This document shows, piece by piece, positions 1 through 8,067 of a stretch of DNA of 44,240 bases. The stretch comes from an uncultured Eubacteriales bacterium. Lineage in GTDB: Bacteria > Bacillota > Clostridia > Oscillospirales > Acutalibacteraceae. Position numbers and translations under genes: made by a program. Where the stretch lies: contig ONDC01000005.1 of NCBI GenBank assembly GCA_900316495.1, forward strand, positions 1 through 44,240. The letters run 5' to 3'. Below the pieces are notes generated by a model. It was not told where the DNA came from. It saw only the letters and a program-made list of their open reading frames with translations, and did no database searches. Every line of letters starts with the position of its first letter. Within the stretch, counting starts at the first letter, position 1.

Positions 1-6
1 CAAAGA

Positions 7-56
7 AACCTCTTTTGCCTGCTGCGGCTGAAGCCGGGGCAAAAGAGGTTTTTTGT
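7..56 (+). terminator. Rho-independent terminator of an upstream gene outside the window
   Basis: A perfect 13-bp stem (7-19 pairs with 38-50) contains a smaller inner GC stem and is followed by a T-rich run (49-54). It ends transcription of a gene left of the window. The group II intron fragment begins within about ten bases of the T-run. Confidence 0.85.
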
Positions 57-58
57 TG

Positions 59-350
59 GTGCGCCTGGCATGGACACAATGACTTGGCGATGAAATACCA
101 GTCCGGACTTGATAGTAGGAACTGTTAGCCAAAGTCATGGATGTCCGTCGTGAGACGGAATCTGAAGGAATCCGGAAATGGTGGTAGAAGTACCACTATG
201 GGAAAAACCTCGTTCTGACGAAAAGAAACTGCATATAGGGCGTGGTAAAGTGGACGGGTTTGCGAGTTCGATAAGCGTAACAAAACGAAGTCCGATGCAC
301 TTTTCCAACCACTGTCAGATTTTGGAGACATGCTCGAATCCTGACGAATG
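59..350 (+). mobile_element. Group II intron, truncated 5' fragment (domain I), no reverse transcriptase
   Basis: The stretch starts with the group II 5' signature GTGCG (59-63) and carries blocks typical of domain I in Firmicutes introns. These include CCAGTCCGGACTTGATAG (about 100-117), a hairpin TCCGTC-GTGA-GACGGA with a GNRA loop (144-159), and directly after it AATCTGAAGGAATCCGG. A block reading CTGACGAAAAGAAACTGCAT follows near 215-235. An intact copy would continue rightwards into a reverse transcriptase/maturase gene and end in domains V-VI. Here neither is visible and a collagen-like gene on the other strand occupies the space by 459, so the intron is a dead remnant. The right edge is uncertain (between about 340 and 380). 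Identification rests on remembered consensus, not on a search. The position right behind a terminator hairpin is the known target preference of class C introns, but the subclass was not determined. Confidence 0.72.
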
Positions 351-379
351 AGATATTACCCTTTGAATCGCCGTGTGTT

Positions 380-459
380 AAACAACAAACAATCCGCATG
401 GTGGTGGGGCGAGAGGTAGTATCCTCCTGCCCCATTGATTGCTTATGATTGCGGATTGT
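380..459 (-). terminator. Probable terminator of the collagen-like gene
   Basis: On the minus strand a 10-bp perfect stem (450-459 with 389-398) starts at the stop codon of the collagen-like gene. It encloses a second GC-rich hairpin (406-416 with 423-433) and is followed by a T-rich tail (complement of about 379-388). The size of the loop is unusual for a terminator. Confidence 0.5.
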
Positions 460-1333
460 CAGTTGATCCGGACGATTACAAGGTGAGAAGTGGTGTTGAG
501 TGTCGGATTGTCAGCGGTGACAGTTTCGCCGCCGTTTTCGCCCTCCGGATAGCGGAGTGTCAGCACAGCGTTCTCCTGAGCCGTTGTCACAACGGTCATT
601 CCCACTATTTCAGAGCCGCCCGATGGACGACCCGCGATGGTGTAGTCCAGTATTTCCCCGTTCAGCGTGAGTCCGAGCTTGGGCGTCTGGATTGTGGTAA
701 CATGGAACATGACGAGATAACTGCCGGTCTCTGCCAGATTGAACGAGGTTTCGTCAATTCTTGAGATGCCCCCTTCTGTCGGTCCGTTGTCCGGGAGCGG
801 GTAATCCTCTCCGGGGCTGAGATTGACAGTTTCTTCTTCTGTGTTCACCGCAAAGAAATCGGCAAAGCTGAATATTCTACCGGGTTCGCCCTGCGGACCC
901 TGCGGACCTTCTGGACCTTGCTCACCCTGAGGCCCCTGCGAACCTTCTGGACCTTGCTCACCCTGAGGCCCCTGCGGACCTTCGGAACCCTGCTCACCCT
1001 GCGCACCCTGCGGACCTTCTGGACCCCCTGCTCGCCCTGAGGCCCCTGCGGACCTTCTGGGCCCTGCTCGCCCTGAGGCCCCTGCGAACCTTCTGGACCC
1101 TGCTCGCCCTGAGGCCCCTGCGGCCCGAACGGTCCCTGAGGTCCGCGAGGTCCGACCGGTCCTCGCGGACCCACCGGACCAGGAGGTCCGGGAGGTCCCG
1201 GAACAGGGTAAGGCGGTCTCGGACAGCAGGTGCACCCACGCTGCTGCAGCGTCTGCTCCTCCCCGGCGTCATCGGAGGAATAGGATGAATATATGATATG
1301 ATTTCTGCCGGGAACATAGTATCTTCTTCTCAT
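459..1333 (-). CDS. Collagen-like (BclA-type) surface or exosporium protein, frameshifted in the repeat
   Basis: Starting from ATG at 1333 (GGAG-type ribosome site about 15 nt upstream), a short N-terminal segment with a CTCCP motif leads into Gly-X-Y repeats rich in [10 protein letters not shown]. About 100 codons in, at a C5 run on the plus strand (1024-1028), the frame shifts. The original frame would end in an Arg/Val-rich tail near 845. The other frame resumes perfect Gly-X-Y repeats, then a C-terminal globular domain of about 140 residues (SFADFFAVN to LVIVRIN) that resembles the trimerising C-terminal domain of BclA-like proteins. In clostridia and bacilli such proteins form hair-like fibres on the spore exosporium or cell surface; that role is inferred here. 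It may be a pseudogene, a phase-variable gene or a sequencing error. It is monocistronic and divergent from galK. Confidence 0.75.
901..1118 (-). repeat. 36-bp tandem repeats encoding collagen Gly-X-Y triplets
   Basis: Six consecutive units begin at 901, 937, 973, 1009, 1047 and 1083. Five are 36 bp (12 residues, four Gly-X-Y triplets); the unit starting at 1009 is 38 bp because a GGACCC element reads GGACCCCC. Those two extra bases are the frameshift of the surrounding gene. Such repeats are prone to slippage. Confidence 0.9.
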
Positions 1334-1346
1334 AAGATTCTTTCAA

Positions 1347-1405
1347 CACTCCTTTGATTTGATATTCTATGTACTACATCATATGATTTCTTGATCAAAG
1401 GAGTG
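1347..1405 (-). promoter_or_regulatory. Inverted repeat covering the ribosome site of the collagen-like gene
   Basis: A perfect 12-bp inverted repeat (CACTCCTTTGAT 1347-1358; ATCAAAGGAGTG 1394-1405) has a 35-base spacer. On the minus strand the inner arm is the AAAGGAG ribosome site of the collagen-like gene, so a transcript starting beyond 1405 could hide it in a hairpin. A CATAGAATA box (complement of 1363-1371) in the spacer resembles the -10 of the sporulation sigma factors E/K; this is weak because no matching -35 was seen. Confidence 0.4.
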
Positions 1406-1435
1406 ACAGAAATATAATGAATTTTGTGATAATTG

Positions 1436-1476
1436 GATGATTCTCTATTGATTTAGAGGAATTCATCATTTATAAT
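1436..1476 (+). promoter_or_regulatory. galK promoter with overlapping imperfect palindrome
   Basis: TTGATT (1448-1453), 17-bp spacer, TATAAT (1471-1476). An imperfect palindrome (arms 1436-1447 and 1453-1467, GATGA...TTCATC with CTCTA/TAGAG inside) sits over the -35 and looks like a repressor operator for the galactose operon. Confidence 0.65.
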
Positions 1477-1506
1477 ATAATTACAAACTAAATGGGAGGG
1501 ATTTTT

Positions 1507-2673
<1,167 letters not shown>

Positions 2674-2689
2674 AGGAGATGACGCGGCC

Positions 2690-3226
2690 ATGAGCAGGAT
2701 CATCATTTTGTCGGGCAGTCCGAGAAAGGACGGCAACACCGATCTGTTAGTGGATGCTTTTGTGAGAGGCGTAGGGGAGAAGCACGAGGTCGAAGCCATA
2801 CGGGTTTGCGATTGTGATATTGCCCCTTGTATCGGGTGCAACACCTGTTTTGCACGTGAGGGGAACAGGTGCTTCCGGGAGGATGACATGACGCGGGTGT
2901 ATGAAATGCTCTGCGAAGCCGACACACTGATCATCGCTTCTCCCGTCTACTTTTACGGAGTCAGCGCGCAGCTGAAGGCAGTTATCGACAGGCTTCACAC
3001 GCCCATGAGAAACCGCTTCCCCATCCAAAGACTCGGACTCATACTGGTCGGAGCGGCGGAGCTGCCGGAGCTGTTTGACGCCATTCTCACGCAGTATCGG
3101 CTGATACTGAATTTCTTTCACCTTGAAGACGCCGGAACGGTGCTGATTCGCGGCGCGAGGGAGAAGGGAAGGGTCACGGAGGAGAATCTGACGGAGGCGT
3201 TCCGGTTCGGGCAGTCAATCGTATGA
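2690..3226 (+). CDS. Flavodoxin-like NADPH-dependent FMN reductase (iron-sulfur flavoprotein type)
   Basis: A 178-residue protein of the NADPH-dependent FMN reductase/flavodoxin-fold family. The FMN-phosphate loop ILSGSPRKDGNT is at residues 5-16, and the second flavin-binding stretch ASPVYFYGVSAQLKAVIDR follows in the middle. A cysteine cluster CIGCNTCF near residue 45, plus a further Cys 8 residues on, is the spacing seen in iron-sulfur flavoproteins and may hold a 4Fe-4S cluster. ATG at 2690 is preceded by AAGGAG (2673-2678), which overlaps the galK stop; an earlier in-frame start at 2660 lies within galK. Lying between galK and galT suggests co-transcription, but no redox step belongs to the Leloir pathway, so its substrate is unknown. 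Confidence 0.85.
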   Translation: MSRIIILSGSPRKDGNTDLLVDAFVRGVGEKHEVEAIRVCDCDIAPCIGCNTCFAREGNRCFREDDMTRVYEMLCEADTLIIASPVYFYGVSAQLKAVIDRLHTPMRNRFPIQRLGLILVGAAELPELFDAILTQYRLILNFFHLEDAGTVLIRGAREKGRVTEENLTEAFRFGQSIV

Positions 3227-3255
3227 TGCATTAACATTAAGGAGGTATTCATCAG

Positions 3256-4743
3256 ATGTTGTACAGTGCAATCGATCAACTGATTCAATACGCTATCGAC
3301 AAAAAATTAATCGAGCCGTGCGAAGCGGTATATTCACGGAATATGCTGCTTGCCGCTATGGCGGAGGACGGCTATGAGACTTCCGCAACGGAGGAAAGGC
3401 GCGAGCTGCACGCCATACTCGGGGAGCTTTGCGACGCTGCCGCGCGGAAGGGCATCATTGCCGATTCCACCGAAAACAGGGACATCTTTGACGCAAAGCT
3501 GATGAACTGCGTCATGCCGCGTCCCTCGCAGGTCATACGCGGGTTCCGTGAGCTGTATGAAAAATCGCCGGAGGAAGCGACGAACCGCTTCTATCAATTC
3601 AGCTGCGACACGAATTACATCCGCCGCGACCGCATTGCACGCGACCGCAAGTGGAAATTTGAGAGTGAGTACGGCGAGCTGGACATTACGATCAACCTTT
3701 CCAAGCCGGAAAAAGATCCGCGTGACATCGCCGCCGCGGGGAAGAGCCGGTCAACCTCGTACCCGCTGTGCCAGCTCTGCATGGAGAACGAGGGCTATGC
3801 CGGAAGGATCGGACATCCAGGCAGGTCGAACCACCGCATTGTCCCGCTCGATCTGTGCGGTGAAAGCTGGTTTTTCCAGTATTCGCCCTACGTCTATTAC
3901 AATGAGCACTGCATTGTGTTCAACAGCAGGCATATTCCCATGAAGATAGACCGGAACGCGTTTGCGCGGCTGTTTGATTTCGTACGGCAGTTCCCGCATT
4001 ACTTTGTCGGCTCCAATGCCGATCTGCCGATTGTGGGCGGCTCGATCCTCAGTCACGATCATTTTCAGGGCGGACGCTATACCTTTGCCATGGAAAAGGC
4101 GGAGATGGAGCGGAGCTTTGAGATAGAGGGATATGCCGACGTCGCCGCGGGTATCGTCAAATGGCCGTTGTCGGTCATCCGGCTGAGAGGCGCCGACCCC
4201 GAAAGGCTGACGGAGCTGTCGGCTCACATCCTCGCAAAATGGAGAGCATACACCGACCGTGAGGCGATGATCTTTGCCGAAACGGAGGGAGTCCCCCACA
4301 ATACGATTACGCCGATTGCCCGCCGCAGAGGGCAGGATTACGAGATAGACCTGTGCCTTCGCAACAACCTGACCACGGACGAGCATCCGATGGGGCTGTA
4401 TCATCCTCATGCCCAGTGGCATCACATCAAGAAGGAGAATATCGGTCTGATCGAGGTCATGGGTCTGGCGGTGCTGCCTTCAAGGCTTCAGAAGGAACTG
4501 GATCTGCTTGAGGAATACATTGCCGACGGCGGGGAGATTGCTTCCAATGAACAGATTGCCAAGCACGCAGAATGGGCTGCCGATTTCGCGCCGCTGCTCA
4601 GAGGCAGATCCCGTGAACTGGTGCGCACGGTGCTGGAGGAGGAGGTCGGGCGCGTGTTCACGCATGTGCTGGAGGACGCCGGCGTGTTCAAGCGTGACGA
4701 CGCGGGAAGAGCTGCCTTCCTGCGGTTTATTGCGACACTCTGA
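3256..4743 (+). CDS. galT: UDP-glucose--hexose-1-phosphate uridylyltransferase, class II
   Basis: Transfers UMP from UDP-glucose to galactose 1-phosphate, the second Leloir step. The 495-residue length and sequence fit the class II (Firmicutes) GalT rather than the ~350-residue E. coli type. Visible motifs are SHDHFQGG (H267-G273) and HPHAQWHH (383-390), the latter containing the histidine motif of the catalytic region. ATG at 3256 follows a strong GGAGG site (3241-3245). It is third in the galK operon, 29 nt after the reductase gene. No clear terminator hairpin follows; the next 100 bases are AT-rich and hold the promoter of the phosphatase gene. Confidence 0.95.
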   Translation: MLYSAIDQLIQYAIDKKLIEPCEAVYSRNMLLAAMAEDGYETSATEERRELHAILGELCDAAARKGIIADSTENRDIFDAKLMNCVMPRPSQVIRGFRELYEKSPEEATNRFYQFSCDTNYIRRDRIARDRKWKFESEYGELDITINLSKPEKDPRDIAAAGKSRSTSYPLCQLCMENEGYAGRIGHPGRSNHRIVPLDLCGESWFFQYSPYVYYNEHCIVFNSRHIPMKIDRNAFARLFDFVRQFPHYFVGSNADLPIVGGSILSHDHFQGGRYTFAMEKAEMERSFEIEGYADVAAGIVKWPLSVIRLRGADPERLTELSAHILAKWRAYTDREAMIFAETEGVPHNTITPIARRRGQDYEIDLCLRNNLTTDEHPMGLYHPHAQWHHIKKENIGLIEVMGLAVLPSRLQKELDLLEEYIADGGEIASNEQIAKHAEWAADFAPLLRGRSRELVRTVLEEEVGRVFTHVLEDAGVFKRDDAGRAAFLRFIATL

Positions 4744-4775
4744 TTTTTTAACGCACCTATTTTTTTAAAATATGC

Positions 4776-4805
4776 TTGCAATTTGGAAGGTATATGGTTT
4801 ATACT
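4776..4805 (+). promoter_or_regulatory. Promoter of the PP2C - FHA-ABC - permease operon
   Basis: TTGCAA (4776-4781), 18-bp spacer, TATACT (4800-4805). It lies 39 bp before the TTG start of the phosphatase gene. Confidence 0.6.
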
Positions 4806-4843
4806 AATATTCTACCGGCTTTATAAAGGAGGGGATTGGCATT

Positions 4844-5575
4844 TTGGATTATGCGATCGTTTCAGAAAAGGGGGAACGTCAGGTCAATGAGGATGCTGTC
4901 GCCGCTGTCGAATGTGGCGGCAACTGGCTATTTGTCCTTGCGGACGGACTCGGAGGCCACGGTCACGGCGAGGTTGCTTCGGGCATTGTGACCGAAGCGG
5001 CACGGGATATTCTGGACGGCGGACAATGCGGATTTGAAAAAACGGGCGCTCTGATCGAAACCGTCCTGGAGGAAGCGCAGGCGCGCCTGTTTGAAAGGCA
5101 GGAAAAGGATTCGGATTTATCCTCCTACAAAACCACCGCCGTATTGCTGGCGGTGAGCGGGGATTCTGTCAGATGGGGCTATATCGGCGATTCACGCCTT
5201 TACTATTTCCGGAAAAACAGGCTCATGACCCGCACGCTGGATCACAGCGTTCCCCAGATGCTTGTCAACGCCGGCAAGCTGAAGGAGAAGCAGATCAGAG
5301 GACATGAGGACAGGAACAAGCTGCTTCGCGTGCTTGGCACAAGGTACGAGTCTGTCAAATATGTGATAGATATTCCTGTCAGGCGCGAGGAACGGCAGGC
5401 GTTTTTGCTTTGTTCGGACGGCTTCTGGGAATGGATCGACGAGAAGAAAATGATAAGGCTGCTGAAAAAATCCCATTCGGCGCAGGAGTGGCTTGATCTG
5501 ATGACCGAAGAGGTCGTGAAAAATGGCAGGGGTAACCACATGGACAACTATTCTGCTGCAGCGATACTATTGTGA
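4844..5575 (+). CDS. PP2C-type Ser/Thr protein phosphatase
   Basis: A 243-residue soluble phosphatase of the Stp/PrpC type, which removes phosphate from serine/threonine using two metal ions. Motifs in order are: VNEDA near residue 14, LADGLGGHGHGEVAS (first metal-binding Asp), GYIGDSRLYYF in the middle, LCSDGFWEW and the C-terminal DNYSAAAILL. The start is TTG at 4844, 9 nt after AAAGGAGGGG (4825-4834). The gene is followed after 13 nt by an ATPase with two FHA (phosphothreonine-binding) domains. A plausible role is to reset the phosphorylation read by those domains. The matching Ser/Thr kinase is not in the window. In most clostridia the housekeeping PP2C sits next to a PASTA kinase; this one does not. 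Confidence 0.92.
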   Translation: MDYAIVSEKGERQVNEDAVAAVECGGNWLFVLADGLGGHGHGEVASGIVTEAARDILDGGQCGFEKTGALIETVLEEAQARLFERQEKDSDLSSYKTTAVLLAVSGDSVRWGYIGDSRLYYFRKNRLMTRTLDHSVPQMLVNAGKLKEKQIRGHEDRNKLLRVLGTRYESVKYVIDIPVRREERQAFLLCSDGFWEWIDEKKMIRLLKKSHSAQEWLDLMTEEVVKNGRGNHMDNYSAAAILL

Positions 5576-5588
5576 AGGTGAGTAATAC

Positions 5589-7085
5589 ATGCCAACAGTT
5601 GATTACAGTGCAAAGGTACAACCGGCAACGCTGATCATTGTCGGAAAGAAAACAGACGACGTTCGGATCGTTTATCTGAAAAGCAACATGACAATCGGCA
5701 GGGAGAGCGAAAAGAATAAGGCCGACATTCTCCTCAAATCGCCTATTGTCTCAAGATTGCATGGCGAATTTACCTTTTTTAACGGTAATTTCTATTACAC
5801 AGATAAGCACAGCCGCAACGGTACATATCTGAACGGAGTCAGGATCAGACAGGAGCCGGGCAAGGATTCGGTGCCTATGAAGCTCACTGACGGAGATATA
5901 CTTCGCATCGACCGACCTACGCTGAATGATCCTCATCCCGAGGCGATCACGATCATTTATTCTACCAGCTACGATCAGGGCAGTACATGGATCAAAAAAC
6001 CGCTCGATCCCTTCAAGTCAATCGTGATCGGCAGGGGAGATGAAAGCGGAATCGCGCTCCATAAATCGTACATTTCCAGCGAACACGCCGTTATTTCCTT
6101 CAACGCGCAGACACAGCAATACTTCATTGCTACCCGCGGAAGCCGGAACAGAGTCTACCTGAATAACCGTGAAGTAACAGGCAGCGCGCCGCTTTATGAC
6201 CGCAATGTCATCAAGATCTGCGACACGCTGATCTTCGTGCTGGAAGGCGTGCTGATTTACAACGTCAATCAGATAAAGAGTGTCGGACTTCTCATTGATA
6301 TTCAGGAGACAAGCGTCGGCGGCGCCGTCAAGAAAAAAACGCTGCTTCAGAATGTTCATCTTGAGATAGAAAAAGGCGATTTTGTTCTGATTTTGGGCGG
6401 CTCCGGCGCGGGAAAAACCACGCTTGTCAATTCCGTGCTGGGCAAATACAGCATCAAGGGCAGCGTGGAGGTGGATTCCGGCGACGATTCGGGAAAAAGC
6501 ATCAAGGATATGATGGCGTATGTACCCCAGACGCTCGCCATTCGCAAGGAGGAAAGGCTGATCGACGTCATCACCGATACGGTGATCATCCGCAATCCGC
6601 GTATCAAGGCGCCGTACAGACGGGAGTTTGTACTGAGCAATCTCCAGATTCTCGGTCTGAGAAAAAAGGCGGAGGACGGTGTGCGCGTCAAGAGTCTGTC
6701 GGGCGGCGAGCAGCGACGAGCCGCGATTGCCAACGAGATGGTGGCGGAGCCTGAGATTTTCTTCCTTGACGAACCCGATTCGGGCTTGGATCCCGCGACC
6801 GGCTACGATCTGATGATGACGCTGAAAAAGCTCGCCAACAACGGAAAGATCATCATGCTGATCTCTCACAACTACGCGTCCTATCCGGAGCCGGAAAAGA
6901 TCTACAGCAAGGTTGTCGTGCTTGCCAAGGGAAGCAACGACGTGGGACAGCTGGCTTTTCTCGGCTCTCTCCCGGAGGCGATGAAGTTTTTTGAGGTGAA
7001 GAATATCATAGACATCACACGCGTGCTGAATGAACGCCCGGACGAATTCATTCACAAATACAAGACTTACGGAGGCAGGAATTGA
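5589..7085 (+). CDS. ABC transporter ATPase with two N-terminal FHA domains
   Basis: A 498-residue protein. FHA1 spans about residues 20-120 with G37-R38, S55..H58 and N77-G78 of the phosphopeptide pocket intact. FHA2 spans about 140-222 with G148-R149 and S163/H166, but N187-R188 replaces the usual N-G. The ABC ATPase domain follows, with Walker A GGSGAGKTT (270-278), signature LSGGEQ (370-375) and Walker B IFFLDEP (390-396). The layout parallels mycobacterial Rv1747 (two FHA domains, ABC domain, then permease in one chain), where a Ser/Thr kinase controls export; here the permease is a separate gene overlapping by 4 nt. Transport direction and substrate are unknown. It is co-transcribed with the PP2C phosphatase upstream. 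Confidence 0.93.
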   Translation: MPTVDYSAKVQPATLIIVGKKTDDVRIVYLKSNMTIGRESEKNKADILLKSPIVSRLHGEFTFFNGNFYYTDKHSRNGTYLNGVRIRQEPGKDSVPMKLTDGDILRIDRPTLNDPHPEAITIIYSTSYDQGSTWIKKPLDPFKSIVIGRGDESGIALHKSYISSEHAVISFNAQTQQYFIATRGSRNRVYLNNREVTGSAPLYDRNVIKICDTLIFVLEGVLIYNVNQIKSVGLLIDIQETSVGGAVKKKTLLQNVHLEIEKGDFVLILGGSGAGKTTLVNSVLGKYSIKGSVEVDSGDDSGKSIKDMMAYVPQTLAIRKEERLIDVITDTVIIRNPRIKAPYRREFVLSNLQILGLRKKAEDGVRVKSLSGGEQRRAAIANEMVAEPEIFFLDEPDSGLDPATGYDLMMTLKKLANNGKIIMLISHNYASYPEPEKIYSKVVVLAKGSNDVGQLAFLGSLPEAMKFFEVKNIIDITRVLNERPDEFIHKYKTYGGRN

Positions 7086-7921
7086 TAATGGGCTTTACAC
7101 AGATTTGGGTTTATGCGCGCAAGTTCTACCGCACACAGCAGCGTGACAGTCTGATCTCCATCATATTGGGTGTGGCGATTGCAGGCGTGGTCGTGTGGAT
7201 CACAGGCGAGGATATGTTCAAAACCTACGAGGATACCAAATTCGGCTTCTTCTCCATTGTTTCGGCGTGCATCTGGATCGGCATATTCAATTCCATTCAG
7301 CTGGTGTGCCGTGAGAAGAATGACATCGTGAAGGATGAGCTTGACAAGGGTCTTTATGCTTCGTCTTACATAGCGGCTCACTTCGCGTTCCAGTTTGCCC
7401 TGTGCCTGCTGCAGAGCATTATCATTATGATCATCTGCTGGATCAAAATCGACTTCCCCGGTGACGGCGTTATATTCGGATTTTCGTTTATGGATTACCT
7501 TGTGACGGTGTTTTTGGTCATCTATGCGTCCGACGCGCTCGCGCTTGTCATTTCCTCCGCCGTATCCACGCCGGTTGTGGCAATGACGATCATGCCGCTT
7601 GTACTGATCGTTCAGTTGGTTCTTTCCGGCGTGCTGTTTGATCTGAGCAGCGCGGCGAATAAGATTGCCAGCCTTACCATCAGCAAGTGGGGAATGGCTG
7701 CCATGGGAAGCATTGCCGATCTCAACAGTCACGATCTTCCTTCTAAAATCGACGACAAATTCCCGGATTTTCAGTTCCCGTTCAGAGAATTTGAGGGAAT
7801 CTACAAGTCCACGCCCAAACATCTCTGGATTGTGTGGCTGATATTGCTGTCCTTTATCATTGTGTGCTATGGAATCAGCGTCGGGGCGTTGAAATACACC
7901 ACCAGAAGAATTTCAAAGTAA
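7082..7921 (+). CDS. ABC-2 type membrane permease, partner of the FHA ATPase
   Basis: A 279-residue membrane protein with about six hydrophobic segments: near residues 25-42, 56-75, 100-122, 136-160, 165-190 and, last, LWIVWLILLSFIIVCYGISV close to the C-terminus. It fits the membrane half of an ABCG/ABC-2 exporter. TTG at 7082 (6 nt after GGAGG, 7071-7075) overlaps the ATPase stop; ATG at 7088 is an alternative start two codons later. The tight overlap implies translational coupling with the ATPase. A hydrophilic loop lies before the last membrane segment. Substrate unknown. Confidence 0.85.
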   Translation: MIMGFTQIWVYARKFYRTQQRDSLISIILGVAIAGVVVWITGEDMFKTYEDTKFGFFSIVSACIWIGIFNSIQLVCREKNDIVKDELDKGLYASSYIAAHFAFQFALCLLQSIIIMIICWIKIDFPGDGVIFGFSFMDYLVTVFLVIYASDALALVISSAVSTPVVAMTIMPLVLIVQLVLSGVLFDLSSAANKIASLTISKWGMAAMGSIADLNSHDLPSKIDDKFPDFQFPFREFEGIYKSTPKHLWIVWLILLSFIIVCYGISVGALKYTTRRISK

Positions 7922-7942
7922 GAGCCTATCCGTACAGAATAT

Positions 7943-7993
7943 AAAGCCGTACAGCGCTGTGCTTTTGAACAAGGCACGGCGCTGTACGGCTTT
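7943..7993 (+). terminator. Long hairpin, probable terminator after the permease gene
   Basis: A 20-bp stem with one G-T wobble (7943-7962 with 7974-7993) and an 11-nt loop. No strong T-run follows on either strand beyond TTTA, so termination efficiency is uncertain. It separates the operon from the opposing MATE gene. Confidence 0.6.
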
Positions 7994-8020
7994 ACGAGAT
8001 ATTGAGACTGTTTATGTGAT

Positions 8021-8060
8021 TTAAGAAACCGGTAAATTGGAGGGAAACCCGATTTCTTAA
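8021..8060 (-). terminator. Hairpin after the MATE gene
   Basis: Arms TTAAGAAACCG (8021-8031) and CGATTTCTTAA (about 8050-8060) flank 18 bases. It is just past the MATE stop codon on the minus strand. No U-run follows, so the terminator call is tentative. Confidence 0.3.
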
Positions 8061-8067
8061 GGAAAAG

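Noticed and set aside
435..764. Plus-strand open frame opposite the collagen-like gene
   Set aside because: It is antisense to the conserved C-terminal domain of the collagen-like protein, with no ribosome site.
901..1118. CRISPR-like or satellite array
   Set aside because: The 36-bp units are contiguous without spacers and encode Gly-X-Y collagen triplets in frame.
3751..4425. Long antisense frame over galT, and similar shadows over uvrB, murF, ftsZ and the MFS gene
   Set aside because: In each case the opposite strand carries a clear conserved gene; no family motif was seen in the shadow frames.
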